This document shows, piece by piece, positions 32,890-41,401 of a stretch of DNA of 64,000 nt (position 1 is the first letter of the stretch; each line of letters begins with the position of its first letter). The notes under the pieces were generated by a model. It made no database searches, had not been told where the DNA came from, and worked only from the letters and a program-made list of their open reading frames with translations. Position numbers and translations under genes: made by a program. Source of the DNA: Leptolinea sp. UBA4782 (GTDB lineage Bacteria; Chloroflexota; Anaerolineae; Anaerolineales; Anaerolineaceae); assembly GCA_002403095.1 (NCBI GenBank), contig DHHC01000003.1, forward strand, positions 3,031 to 67,030, written 5' to 3'.

Positions 32890-34260
32890 ATGACTACACC
32901 TCAACAACATTGGGCAGCCGATGCCTTCTTTTACCATATCTACCCGCTTGGTTTTTGCGGAGCGCCTGACCGCAATGACCTTTTCAGCCCGCCGGTTAAC
33001 CGCCTGCAAAAAGTAACGGAGTGGCTACCGCACATGCGCAGCCTGGGTGTCAATGCTCTTTACCTGGGACCGCTGTTTGAAGCCAGCCGGCACGGGTATG
33101 ACACAGCAGATTATTACACCGTTGACCGCCGCCTGGGGGATCATGATTCTCTCAAGCAGCTGGCGCAAGCTGTTCACCAGAATAGAATGCACCTGATCCT
33201 GGATGCGGTATTTAACCATGTCGGGCGGGATTTCTGGGCTTTTAGAGATGTGCAACAAAACCTGTCTGCAAGCCGTTATTGCAACTGGTTCAGCGGGTTG
33301 CGGTTTGATACCCGCAGCCCAAAAGGTGATCCATTCACCTATGACACCTGGTCAGGGTATTATGACCTGGTAAAGCTGAACCTGGACAACCCGGAAGTGC
33401 GCGGTCACTTGTTTGAAGCAGTGCGCATGTGGGTCAATGAATTCGGTATCGATGGGCTACGCCTGGATGCAGCCGACTGCCTGAGCCAGGGTTTTCTGCA
33501 GGCGCTGCACGATTTCTGCAAGCAGGTCAAACCGGATTTCTGGCTGATGGGTGAAGTGATCCACGGGGATTACCGTAAATGGGTGAACCCCGGTATGCTT
33601 GACTCGGTCACCAATTATGAGTGTTACAAGGCGTTGTATTCCAGCCTGAATGAAAAAAATTACTTCGAAGCCGCCTACGCCCTCAACCGCCAGTTTGGGA
33701 GAGAAGGGATGTACCGGGGTATGCCGCTTTACAACTTTGCCGACAATCACGATGTAGACCGGGTTGCAAGCAAACTGAACAACCCTGCCCATTTATACCC
33801 TCTTTACCTGCTGCTGTTCACTATGCCGGGTATACCCTCAATATATTATGGCAGCGAATGGGGAACCCAGGGACGCCGGACTGGCGGCAGCGATGCGGCC
33901 TTGCGACCCTGCCTAACCTTGGACAAACTGCAGCGCACATCACACCAACCTGACCTGCCGGGTGTGGTGGCAAAACTGGCATCCCTCCGGGCTGCTCATC
34001 CGGTATTCCGGCTGGGTGATTACCAACAAGTGCTGGTTGCACCCCTGCAGCATGCTTTCCTGCGCCAGACAGATGGGGAGTGCGTCCTGGTTATCCTTAA
34101 TGCGGATGAAAAAGAGGTGCAGGTAACCCTGTCCATTCCCCATCCAGATGGCAAAGCAACAGACATCTTGAATGGTTCCGGACAGTTCCAGGTCAAAGGC
34201 GGGAAAATAGAGAGCCTCAGCCTGCCCCCATGCTGGGGAAGGGTATTAAAGATAACCTGA
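32890..34260 (+). CDS. GH13 alpha-amylase family enzyme
   Basis: A 456-aa enzyme with all four GH13 regions intact: DAVFNH (about residue 101), GLRLDAADC with the nucleophile Asp (about 194), GEVIHG with the acid/base Glu (about 222) and FADNHD (about 285). A C-terminal beta domain follows. It has no signal peptide, so it works on cytoplasmic maltodextrin or a related sugar. The start ATG 32890 is preceded by CTCGGAGCAAAC; an upstream GTG at 32842 overlaps tetR. The specificity (amylase, neopullulanase or transferase) cannot be read off. Confidence 0.88.
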   Translation: MTTPQQHWAADAFFYHIYPLGFCGAPDRNDLFSPPVNRLQKVTEWLPHMRSLGVNALYLGPLFEASRHGYDTADYYTVDRRLGDHDSLKQLAQAVHQNRMHLILDAVFNHVGRDFWAFRDVQQNLSASRYCNWFSGLRFDTRSPKGDPFTYDTWSGYYDLVKLNLDNPEVRGHLFEAVRMWVNEFGIDGLRLDAADCLSQGFLQALHDFCKQVKPDFWLMGEVIHGDYRKWVNPGMLDSVTNYECYKALYSSLNEKNYFEAAYALNRQFGREGMYRGMPLYNFADNHDVDRVASKLNNPAHLYPLYLLLFTMPGIPSIYYGSEWGTQGRRTGGSDAALRPCLTLDKLQRTSHQPDLPGVVAKLASLRAAHPVFRLGDYQQVLVAPLQHAFLRQTDGECVLVILNADEKEVQVTLSIPHPDGKATDILNGSGQFQVKGGKIESLSLPPCWGRVLKIT

Positions 34261-34263
34261 AAT

Positions 34264-34289
34264 TCCCGGAGTTCTGGTGAACTCCGGGA
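34264..34289 (+). terminator. Hairpin after the amylase gene
   Basis: TCCCGGAGTTC / GAACTCCGGGA, an 11-bp perfect stem with a 4-base loop, begins 4 bases after the amylase stop. No long T-run follows; a probable weak terminator. Confidence 0.6.
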
Positions 34290-34315
34290 GGTTTCGCTGC
34301 GTGAGAACTTATAAA

Positions 34316-34537
34316 TTACTTTTTAGTGTTAATTTCCCCCAGGACTTTAACAACCATTTCTTCCGTAATGCCGTATTGCTTGGCCTGGGGCATTCCCAGC
34401 AGCGCTTTTAGGGTCATGGTTTTCGCCAGCCCAATCATCGGGTTCTTGGTTACGCCGGGAACATACTTCTCAAGGACTTCTACCGCTTTTGGATCCTTCA
34501 GTAATTCCCCTACCTTACTGGTCAAAGTGTATGCCAT
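34316..34537 (-). CDS. Small helical protein of unknown function
   Basis: A 73-aa, helix-rich protein. The start is ATG 34537 with AGGAGG upstream at ideal distance; a longer version would lack a ribosome binding site. LLKDPKAVEVLEKYVPG...NPMIGLAKTMTLKALLG resembles a short helical module that I recall both free-standing and at the C-terminus of some Firmicutes glycosidases, with the shared pattern D-P-x-A-x-x-V-L-x-K-Y-x-P-G. No function is assigned. It converges with the amylase gene. Confidence 0.6.
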   Translation of the reverse strand: MAYTLTSKVGELLKDPKAVEVLEKYVPGVTKNPMIGLAKTMTLKALLGMPQAKQYGITEEMVVKVLGEINTKK

Positions 34538-34759
34538 TTTTCCTCCTGGTAATTCTCGTAAACTTCCAATATTTATTTTAATCATTATATACCAGAGAGT
34601 GAATAACAAGCATTCTACCCAATCGGAATTGGACTATATCTAGCTAATCCGATTTCTTTAGTTTTATCTAGTAACGAAAATTCCGGAAAGGATTCAATAA
34701 AGTAAGATAAGCAAAGGATGATAAATTTGGTCAACCCTTCATTAACTAATAGGTTTGGA

Positions 34760-34787
34760 TTGTTTCGCCAATTTTCCATGTTACACT
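34760..34787 (+). promoter_or_regulatory. Candidate promoter for the decarboxylase gene
   Basis: TTGTTT (34760-34765), 16 bp, TACACT (34782-34787) with a TGN extension. The ATG at 34795 is 8 bases after the -10 and no Shine-Dalgarno is present, so a leaderless mRNA is predicted. The upstream gap 34538-34759 is AT-rich and shows nothing else. Confidence 0.5.
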
Positions 34788-34794
34788 ACGGTCA

Positions 34795-35790
34795 ATGACT
34801 TTTACCTTGGAAATTCATTCAGCTACCACAATCGCCCACCCCAACATCGCCCTGATCAAGTACTGGGGTAACCGGGATGATACCCTCAACCTGCCGGCGA
34901 ACGGATCCATTTCTTTCAACCTGGCTGCGCTGGAAGCCCGCACCAATGTAACTTTTAACCTTGATTTTCCCGCTGACCAACTGGTCATTAACCAGGAGCC
35001 GGCCGGAGGACTTGCCCTTGCCAGGGTTTCTGCTATGCTTGACCTGGTACGGGCAATGGCAAAGCTCAATGTCCATGCCCTGGTGGAAAGCACCCTGAAT
35101 TTTCCAATCGGAACTGGTATCGCCTCCTCTGCAGCCGGGTTTGCTGCGCTGGCGCTGGCTGCCTCCCGTGCAGCAGGCCTGGACCTTAACGATAAAAAGC
35201 TTTCATGCCTTGCCAGGCGCGGATCCGGTTCTGCCTGCCGCTCGATCCCTGGCGGATTTGTGGAATGGCTGCCGGGGATTTCCGATGAAACTTCCTATGC
35301 GGTCTCTTTCGCCGCGCCAGATCACTGGGATCTGGTAGATGTGATTGTGGTACTCCAGAACCAGCCCAAAAAGACCGGTTCGCGTGAAGGTCACACCATT
35401 GCATTCACCTCTCCACTCCAGGAAGCCAGGGTGGCTGATGCCCCGCGCCGCCTGCAGGCATGCCGTGACGCAATCCGCTGGAAGGATTTTGGAGCCTTGG
35501 CGGAGATCATTGAGCTGGACAGCAATATGATGCATGCGGTTATGATGACCTCTTCCCCTCCGTTGCAGTACTGGGAAGCCGGTTCAATTGCCTTAATGCA
35601 AGCAGTACCCGGCTGGCGTTCAGAAGGTCTGCAGGTGGCGTACACGCTGGATGCCGGACCTAATGTGCACCTGATTTGTGCCAGGAAAGATGCAGAAATG
35701 GTGAGAGAAAAGGTTCTTGAAGTATCCACCCCGGTGGATATCATCGTCTCGGGCATTGGGGGTCCAGCCCGGATTGTTAGAAGCGTATAA
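34795..35790 (+). CDS. mvaD: Mevalonate (di)phosphate decarboxylase family protein
   Basis: A 331-aa GHMP-superfamily enzyme. NIALIKYWGNRDDTLNLPANGSIS (about residues 18-41) and the phosphate loop region TGIASSAAGFAALALA (about 107-122) identify the mevalonate diphosphate decarboxylase family; RRGSGSACRSIPGGFVEW is the substrate-binding stretch. YTLDAGPN (about 282) keeps the catalytic Asp. The family includes true diphosphate decarboxylases, phosphomevalonate decarboxylases (known from Roseiflexus, also Chloroflexota) and related kinases. In this protein the phosphate-binding positions cannot be compared without alignment, so the substrate is open. It matters because AcnX/UbiD, the alternative branch, is 19 kb away. 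Confidence 0.85.
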   Translation: MTFTLEIHSATTIAHPNIALIKYWGNRDDTLNLPANGSISFNLAALEARTNVTFNLDFPADQLVINQEPAGGLALARVSAMLDLVRAMAKLNVHALVESTLNFPIGTGIASSAAGFAALALAASRAAGLDLNDKKLSCLARRGSGSACRSIPGGFVEWLPGISDETSYAVSFAAPDHWDLVDVIVVLQNQPKKTGSREGHTIAFTSPLQEARVADAPRRLQACRDAIRWKDFGALAEIIELDSNMMHAVMMTSSPPLQYWEAGSIALMQAVPGWRSEGLQVAYTLDAGPNVHLICARKDAEMVREKVLEVSTPVDIIVSGIGGPARIVRSV

Positions 35791-35933
35791 ATTCCTCGAA
35801 ATTCCGTTTGCTTGTGGATATAATACAGGATGGTAAGAATTAACAGGTGCTGAAAAGTCTTCTTGCATCTGCCTTGGTTTTAGCGCATTTAAAAATCAGC
35901 CGGTTTACTGGCAATGAAGATGTAAAGGGAAAC

Positions 35934-37025
35934 ATGAGTGATTCATTGGTTGTGATTTTACGGATTCTGGAATTTGTCATCCTATTCGGGTTCTTGCTCT
36001 TTACCCATGAATTTGGACACTTTATTATTTCGAAATTATTCAAGGTGGAAGTTGAAGAATTCGGATTCGGGTTCCCGCCCCGCATCGTGCGCCTGTTCCG
36101 CCTGTGGGGTACCGATTTCACCCTGAATGCCATCCCATTTGGCGGATTCGTTCGCCCAAAGGGAGAGAATGACCCCAATGTCCCGGGCGGATTGGGCTCT
36201 GCCAAACCGGGCATCCGCCTGTCTGTCCTGCTGGGCGGTCCGTTGATGAACATCCTGACCGGGGTTCTGCTCTTCAGCATCGTTTTCAGCCAGGTAGGCG
36301 TTCCACAAAGAAAAATTGTCCAGATCATGGGTGTCAATGAAGGATCGCCTGCCCAGGCTGCCGGCATTTTACCCGGCGATGTAATCATCAGTATCGAGGA
36401 TGAGCCAATCAGGAGCATGGAAACCCTTTCAAAACTGGTTTACAGCAACCTGGGCAAAGAGATCACCTTTGTGGTAGAGCGGTCATCTGAAAAGGTAACA
36501 GTAGAAGTAACACCCCGGACAGAATGGCCGCAAAATGAAGGCCCCATCGGGATCAGTATGGGCAATCCAGTAGAGCAGGCTTCCATGCTCCAGGCAGTAC
36601 CATTCGGATTTGAAATGGCCTATCAGCAGGTGAGGACATTGATCAGCCTGCCCGGCCAGCTGATCGCAGGTACTATCGCCCCTGAGCAGGCAAGGTTTGT
36701 GGGACCAGTCGGTATGTTCAACATATTCTCCCAAACCCGCGAGCTGGATGAAGAACAACAGGCTGAAGCACCATCCCAACCGCAAGGGCTGAACACACTT
36801 TATTTGCTGGCAGTCCTGGCGGTAGCCCTGGGTATTACCAACTTGCTGCCTATCCCTGCTCTGGATGGCGGACGGATCCTGTTCTTGATCCCCGAAATCC
36901 TGTTCAAAAAACGGGTACCCCCAAAGTACGAGAATCTGCTGCATTTCATTGGTTTTGCAGCCCTGATAGCGCTGATGGTCTATATCACCGCCCAGGATAT
37001 TATTAACCCGATCGTTATGCCTTGA
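35934..37025 (+). CDS. rseP: Site-2 protease RseP-type membrane metalloprotease
   Basis: A 363-aa membrane protein. The zinc motif is THEFGHF (HExxH, about residues 24-30) in the first membrane helix; the second motif NLLPIPALDGGR (about 308) supplies the third ligand. A single PDZ domain (about 145-215) lies between. It cleaves membrane-embedded anti-sigma factors or signal peptides. ATG 35934 was chosen since it puts the HExxH at the usual distance; an upstream GTG at 35847 would add 29 residues. The HEAT-repeat gene follows by 7 bp, so they are co-transcribed. Confidence 0.9.
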   Translation: MSDSLVVILRILEFVILFGFLLFTHEFGHFIISKLFKVEVEEFGFGFPPRIVRLFRLWGTDFTLNAIPFGGFVRPKGENDPNVPGGLGSAKPGIRLSVLLGGPLMNILTGVLLFSIVFSQVGVPQRKIVQIMGVNEGSPAQAAGILPGDVIISIEDEPIRSMETLSKLVYSNLGKEITFVVERSSEKVTVEVTPRTEWPQNEGPIGISMGNPVEQASMLQAVPFGFEMAYQQVRTLISLPGQLIAGTIAPEQARFVGPVGMFNIFSQTRELDEEQQAEAPSQPQGLNTLYLLAVLAVALGITNLLPIPALDGGRILFLIPEILFKKRVPPKYENLLHFIGFAALIALMVYITAQDIINPIVMP

Positions 37026-37032
37026 GGTTGCC

Positions 37033-38112
37033 ATGATCAATCCCCGACCGAAAATTCCTTTTACGCAAATCCTGGATGCTTTGCTGGATAATGCCCAGCC
37101 TTTCCCGCCGCAGTTCCTGTACCGGTTCTCGGACCTGCAGCCTGAAGACCAGGAAGCATTAGGTGCTGTCTGGACAAAAATCGAAACCCAGCGCCGCATT
37201 AACCTGCTGGAAGACCTGGAAGACTTGCTTGAGTCGGATACTGTACTTCTATTTGATGAGATTAGCCAGCTGGCACTAAAAGACCCGGAAGCGCAGGTGC
37301 GTACTGTTGCTGTCAGGCTGCAGGCAGAAAATCCCAAAGAAAGCCGGGCCAGGGTTTTCATGCACATGGCTGAAAAGGACAGCGATGAATTTGTGCGGGC
37401 TGCGGCAGTATCATCCCTCGGTCAGTATGTTTATCTGGGTGAATTGGACAAGATCAGCCCGGAAACCCTCCACCTTGTTGAGGATAAATTGTTCAACATT
37501 GTCAATGGACAGGATACCGACCTGGTGCGCCGCAGGGCTCTCGAATCGGTCGGATTTTGCAGCCGCGAAGAGACCGTTCCATTGATCGAGAAAGCCTACC
37601 AGCACAAAGATACCGGCTGGGTTGCCAGCGCCTTGTTTGCCATGGGCCGGTCAATGGACTCACGCTGGGAGAAAGAGGTTATGGGCAACCTGAATTCACC
37701 CGACCCAGAACTCAGCTTCGAAGCGATCCGCGCTGCCGGCAAGATGGAGATCCAGGCTGCCCGTCCGCGCCTGCTCAAAATGCTCGCCAGCTATGATGAG
37801 CTGGACGAGGATGTACGTGGGGCTGTCATCTGGTCGCTCTCCGAAATTGGCGGTGAAGGGGTGCGCAAAAAGCTGGAAGGCCTGCTCGAGCAACTGGATG
37901 ATGATGACGAGATCGAATACCTGGAAGAAGCGCTTGAGAACCTGGAATTTACCGAGGATTTTAAACTGGTAGGTATGTTTGACATTGAAACCCTTAAGAA
38001 TGCAGAACTTGACACAGTCATCGACCTCGAACATGACCGCTTGGAAGATGATGAACCCCTTTCCTGGGAGGATGACGAGTACAACGATGCTGATGAAGAA
38101 GATGAAGAGTAA
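37033..38112 (+). CDS. HEAT-repeat protein with acidic tail
   Basis: A 359-aa all-helical protein. From about residue 75 to 310 it repeats a two-helix unit (for example VRAAAVSSLGQYVYLGEL, RRRALESVGFCSREE, SFEAIRAAGKMEIQAAR), the PBS-lyase/HEAT pattern. The C-terminal 40 residues are mostly Asp and Glu. Such proteins act as scaffolds. It sits between rseP and acyP on one strand with gaps of 7 and 8 bp. The partner is unknown. Confidence 0.78.
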   Translation: MINPRPKIPFTQILDALLDNAQPFPPQFLYRFSDLQPEDQEALGAVWTKIETQRRINLLEDLEDLLESDTVLLFDEISQLALKDPEAQVRTVAVRLQAENPKESRARVFMHMAEKDSDEFVRAAAVSSLGQYVYLGELDKISPETLHLVEDKLFNIVNGQDTDLVRRRALESVGFCSREETVPLIEKAYQHKDTGWVASALFAMGRSMDSRWEKEVMGNLNSPDPELSFEAIRAAGKMEIQAARPRLLKMLASYDELDEDVRGAVIWSLSEIGGEGVRKKLEGLLEQLDDDDEIEYLEEALENLEFTEDFKLVGMFDIETLKNAELDTVIDLEHDRLEDDEPLSWEDDEYNDADEEDEE

Positions 38113-38120
38113 GGGGATGT

Positions 38121-38420
38121 ATGCTCCAGCCTCAGCCTGACCATCTGCAGTTGCATGCCCTTATTAAAGGGCGCGTTCAGGGGGTAGGTTTTCGTTATTT
38201 TGTACTGCAAAATGCCATGCAGTTGGGGTTGACCGGTTGGGTGCGCAATACCTGGGATGATAAAGTGGAAGTCTGCGTGGAAGGTTCTCGGCGCGACCTG
38301 GAGAAGCTGGCAGGGTTATTGCGAACTGGTCCAGGCAGCGCGCATGTAACCGCTGTTAAAGCAAACTGGCAGCCAGCCAGTGGATGTTTTTCCAGTTTTA
38401 AGGTTTTATCAGACAGCTGA
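38121..38420 (+). CDS. acyP: Acylphosphatase
   Basis: A 99-aa protein. GRVQGVGFRYFVLQNAMQLG (about 17-36) holds the catalytic Arg in GVGFR, and GWVRNTWDDKVEVCVEG the catalytic Asn. It hydrolyses acyl phosphates such as 1,3-bisphosphoglycerate and carbamoyl phosphate. The stop abuts the stop of uvrB on the other strand with no spacer and no terminator between. Confidence 0.93.
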   Translation: MLQPQPDHLQLHALIKGRVQGVGFRYFVLQNAMQLGLTGWVRNTWDDKVEVCVEGSRRDLEKLAGLLRTGPGSAHVTAVKANWQPASGCFSSFKVLSDS

Positions 38421-40463
38421 TCACAGCTCACCAGCAAGTAATTTTGCCTTTTGCCAGGGGGGAAGGTCGGATTCTTCCGCCAGGATTGCCCGGAGTTCAT
38501 AGATCTGGTCGCGCAATGCCGCTGCCTGCTCAAATTGCAGGTCCCGGGCAGCTGCTTTCATTTGCTGCTCCAGTTCACTGATGATTCGTTTGAGCTCCTT
38601 CACATTCATGCCGGCTGCAGTCCGCCCGGCTCGGTACTCCCCTTTCTCTTCAGCCAGGGAAGGCGTGACGGTCAGGCGCGAGGTGATGTCATACACCAGT
38701 TTGGTAATGCTGATCGGTTCGATCCCGTGCTCGGTATTGTAAGCCACCTGTTTGGCACGCCTGCGGTTGGTCTCATCGATTGCCTGTTTCATCGCATCGG
38801 TGTACTTGTCTGCGTACATCAACACCTTGCCATGCACATGCCGCGCCGCCCTACCGATCGTCTGGATGAGCGCTGTGCCCGAACGCAGGAAACCTTCCTT
38901 GTCCGCATCCAGGATGGCAACCAGCGAAACCTCCGGCAGATCCAATCCTTCACGTAGCAGGTTGATGCCTACAAGCACATCAAACACACCCAGGCGCAGG
39001 TCTCTCAGGATTCCAACCCGTTCTAGGGTTTCTACCTCTGAATGCAGGTACTGAACCTTCACGCCCAGTTCCAGCAGGTAGTTTGCCAGGTCTTCTGCCA
39101 TGCGCTTTGTCAGTGTGGTTACCAGCACACGCTCACCCTTTTCCACCCTTTGTTTGATCTCCCCGATCAGGTTATCCACCTGCCCCTTTGAGGGACGCAC
39201 CTCAACTTCGGGGTCAACCAGCCCGGTGGGGCGGATGATCTGCTCGACCACCTGTTCCGCCCTCTCCATTTCATAAGGACCGGGCGTGGCAGAGGTATAA
39301 ACCGTCTGCCCCATGTGCTGCTCAAACTCGCTGAAGGTCAGGGGACGGTTATCCAAGGCGCTGGGCAGACGAAAACCGTACTCCACCAGCGTTTGCTTAC
39401 GCGACTGGTCGCCGTTGTACATGCCCCGAATCTGCGGAACCGTCATGTGGGACTCATCGATCACCAGCAGGAAATCGCTGGGCAGGTAATCTACCAGTGT
39501 CCAGGGTGGTGTACCCGGTTCACGCTGGTCAAAATGGCGCGAGTAGTTTTCAATCCCCGAACAATAGCCCACCTCGCGCAGCATTTCGAGGTCAAAGCGG
39601 GCTCGCTGCTCGATGCGCTGGGCTTCCAGCAGCATATTGCGCTCATTGAAATATTTGATCCGTGCTTCCAGTTCATTCTCGATATCTGCAATCGCCTTGC
39701 GGGTGCGTTCATCATGAGTGATGTAATGCTTGGCAGGGTAGATGTTCACCTGCCGGGGCTCTTCCAGCACCTCCCCCGTCACCGGGTTAAAGATCATGAT
39801 ACGTTCCACTTCATCCCCAAAGAAGGAAATCTTATAGACCTTGCGGTCTTCATATGCAGGAGCGATCTCAAGCACATCCCCCCTGACCCGGAATGCGCCT
39901 GGCTTCAATTCCATATCATTGCGCTGGTACTGGCTTTCCACCAGCTGGCGCATGAGGGCGTTGCGCCGGAAGATCTCCCCGACCTTGAGTTCGATTACCA
40001 CCCGGTTGTATTCACTTGGATCTCCCAGGCCGTAAATACACGAAACCGAAGCGACAATGATGACATCCCTGCGTGACATCAAGGCAGTTGTGGCAGCCAG
40101 GCGCAAACGTTCAATCTCTTCATTGATATCTGTTTCTTTTTCGATGTACAGGTCGCGGCGCGGAACATACGCTTCTGGTTGGTAGTAGTCATAATATGAG
40201 ACAAAATATTCAACTGCATTCTCCGGGAAGAACTCTTTAAACTCGGCGTACAGCTGGGCAGCCAGGGTCTTGTTATGCGCCATTACCAGGGCAGGCTTCT
40301 GGACCCGCTGGATCAGGTTGGCGATGGTGAAGGTCTTGCCTGTCCCGGTAGCGCCTAACAGGACCTGGTGGCGCATGCCTTTTTCCACGCCCTCGACGAG
40401 CTGCTCAATCGCATCCGGTTGATCTCCAGTTGGCTGGTAGGGTGCATTTAATTTAAATTCCAT
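38421..40463 (-). CDS. uvrB: UvrABC system protein B
   Basis: A 680-aa helicase-like DNA repair protein. Walker A GATGTGKTFTIAN (about 38-50), the beta-hairpin YYDYYQPEAYVP (about 91-102) that clamps DNA, the DESH box (VIDESH, about 337) and helicase motifs V/VI (GINLLREGLDLPEVSL, TIGRAARH) are intact. The C-terminal UVR motif (LEQQMKAAARDLQFEQAAAL) binds UvrC. It works with UvrA and UvrC in nucleotide excision repair. Length is normal for the family. A plain start at 40463. Confidence 0.98.
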   Translation of the reverse strand: MEFKLNAPYQPTGDQPDAIEQLVEGVEKGMRHQVLLGATGTGKTFTIANLIQRVQKPALVMAHNKTLAAQLYAEFKEFFPENAVEYFVSYYDYYQPEAYVPRRDLYIEKETDINEEIERLRLAATTALMSRRDVIIVASVSCIYGLGDPSEYNRVVIELKVGEIFRRNALMRQLVESQYQRNDMELKPGAFRVRGDVLEIAPAYEDRKVYKISFFGDEVERIMIFNPVTGEVLEEPRQVNIYPAKHYITHDERTRKAIADIENELEARIKYFNERNMLLEAQRIEQRARFDLEMLREVGYCSGIENYSRHFDQREPGTPPWTLVDYLPSDFLLVIDESHMTVPQIRGMYNGDQSRKQTLVEYGFRLPSALDNRPLTFSEFEQHMGQTVYTSATPGPYEMERAEQVVEQIIRPTGLVDPEVEVRPSKGQVDNLIGEIKQRVEKGERVLVTTLTKRMAEDLANYLLELGVKVQYLHSEVETLERVGILRDLRLGVFDVLVGINLLREGLDLPEVSLVAILDADKEGFLRSGTALIQTIGRAARHVHGKVLMYADKYTDAMKQAIDETNRRRAKQVAYNTEHGIEPISITKLVYDITSRLTVTPSLAEEKGEYRAGRTAAGMNVKELKRIISELEQQMKAAARDLQFEQAAALRDQIYELRAILAEESDLPPWQKAKLLAGEL

Positions 40464-40798
40464 CAGGTTTTCCTGTTCTCAATTATACAAAGGCTGTAAG
40501 GGACTTATCTTTTTTTACTGGAAACTATTCCCAGGCAGCAATTGTAAATGAAGTTCATCAATTCAGTATAAATTGCACCGACCAGGAATAAATTGAATTC
40601 CAAAAAGGTGCTATATTTATATCAGACCTGAGCGGGTGAAGCAAATCAGGTTGCGATTGAATCTATTTTTAGTGTAAGTTTTCTTACCATAAACCAGTGA
40701 TTTCAATGTACATTGTAATCACTAAAGCTCATTATGATTGCGCTTGCATGATTATGTCTGAAGAGATTCAATTCGAAGAATCTTGAGAGACGGAAACA
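40464..40798. other. AT-rich intergenic stretch with a large palindrome
   Basis: A 335-bp gap between divergent uvrB and the YubB-like gene. Base composition drops compared with the flanks. I see no RNA gene. The only clear structure is a 28-bp palindrome at 40696-40723 (listed separately). Confidence 0.5.
40696..40723. repeat. 28-bp near-perfect palindrome
   Basis: Arms AGTGATTTCAATGT and ACATTGTAATCACT are inverted copies with one mismatched pair and no spacer. It lies 75 bp before the YubB-like gene and could be a binding site for a dimeric regulator. Confidence 0.6.
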
Positions 40799-41302
40799 AT
40801 GTCAAACTTATGCGAAAACATTATCACGGTTGTAGGCGGAACCCTCGAGCAAAGACAGGCCTTGATCGACCACGTGAAAAGCACTGAAGACTTAGATAGG
40901 GATTTTGATTTCAACAGGATTATTCCCTATCCTGAGGAGTATGCGAAGGCAGATGAAGCATTTAATGAAGCATATTATGAGAGAGGTGTTCCTAGAGAAG
41001 AATGCCCAGTAAGCGGTTATTGGCAAGGTGGTGCCCAATGGTTAAAAGACCACTGGGGGACTAAATGCAATCCTGATATTTCCACAAGAGTCGGTGATGT
41101 TGATAACATTTCATTTCACTTTGATACCGTGTGGTCGCCCAGCCTTCCATTAACGAAAACCCTTTCAGCAATGTATCCTGATTTAACATTTAAACATCTA
41201 TATGGTGAAGGGGGAATGGACTTTAGCGGTTATGTTGTTTTCAAAGCTGGTGTTGAAATAGAGAAAAAAGAGGGAGACTATGATGAACACTTCCCAACAT
41301 AA
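40799..41302 (+). CDS. YubB/Api92-like ferredoxin-fold protein (DUF1281 type)
   Basis: A 167-aa acidic protein. MSNLCENIITVVGG at the start, WLKDHWGTKCNPD in the middle and FHFDTVWSPSLPLTKTLSAMYPDL then FKHLYGEGGMDFSGYVVF match proteins of plasmids and phages (YubB, Api92) thought to have a ferredoxin-like fold without a cluster. It is AT-rich next to core genes and stands alone, so it was probably acquired from a mobile element. Function in this family is unknown. No integrase or attachment site was seen nearby. Confidence 0.65.
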   Translation: MSNLCENIITVVGGTLEQRQALIDHVKSTEDLDRDFDFNRIIPYPEEYAKADEAFNEAYYERGVPREECPVSGYWQGGAQWLKDHWGTKCNPDISTRVGDVDNISFHFDTVWSPSLPLTKTLSAMYPDLTFKHLYGEGGMDFSGYVVFKAGVEIEKKEGDYDEHFPT

Positions 41303-41401
41303 ATAATAAGACCTATTATTTCAGAAGGGAAATTTCTAATCTAAGAACTACGTGTGAAATAATGGTTTCCAACGATCATTTTTCTGCTCAGGTAACCTGC
41401 A

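Noticed and set aside
34538..34759. Riboswitch before mvaD
   Set aside because: Only AT-rich sequence and no conserved stem; the promoter appears to give a leaderless transcript.
39315..40076. 253-aa plus-strand frame
   Set aside because: Antisense of uvrB.
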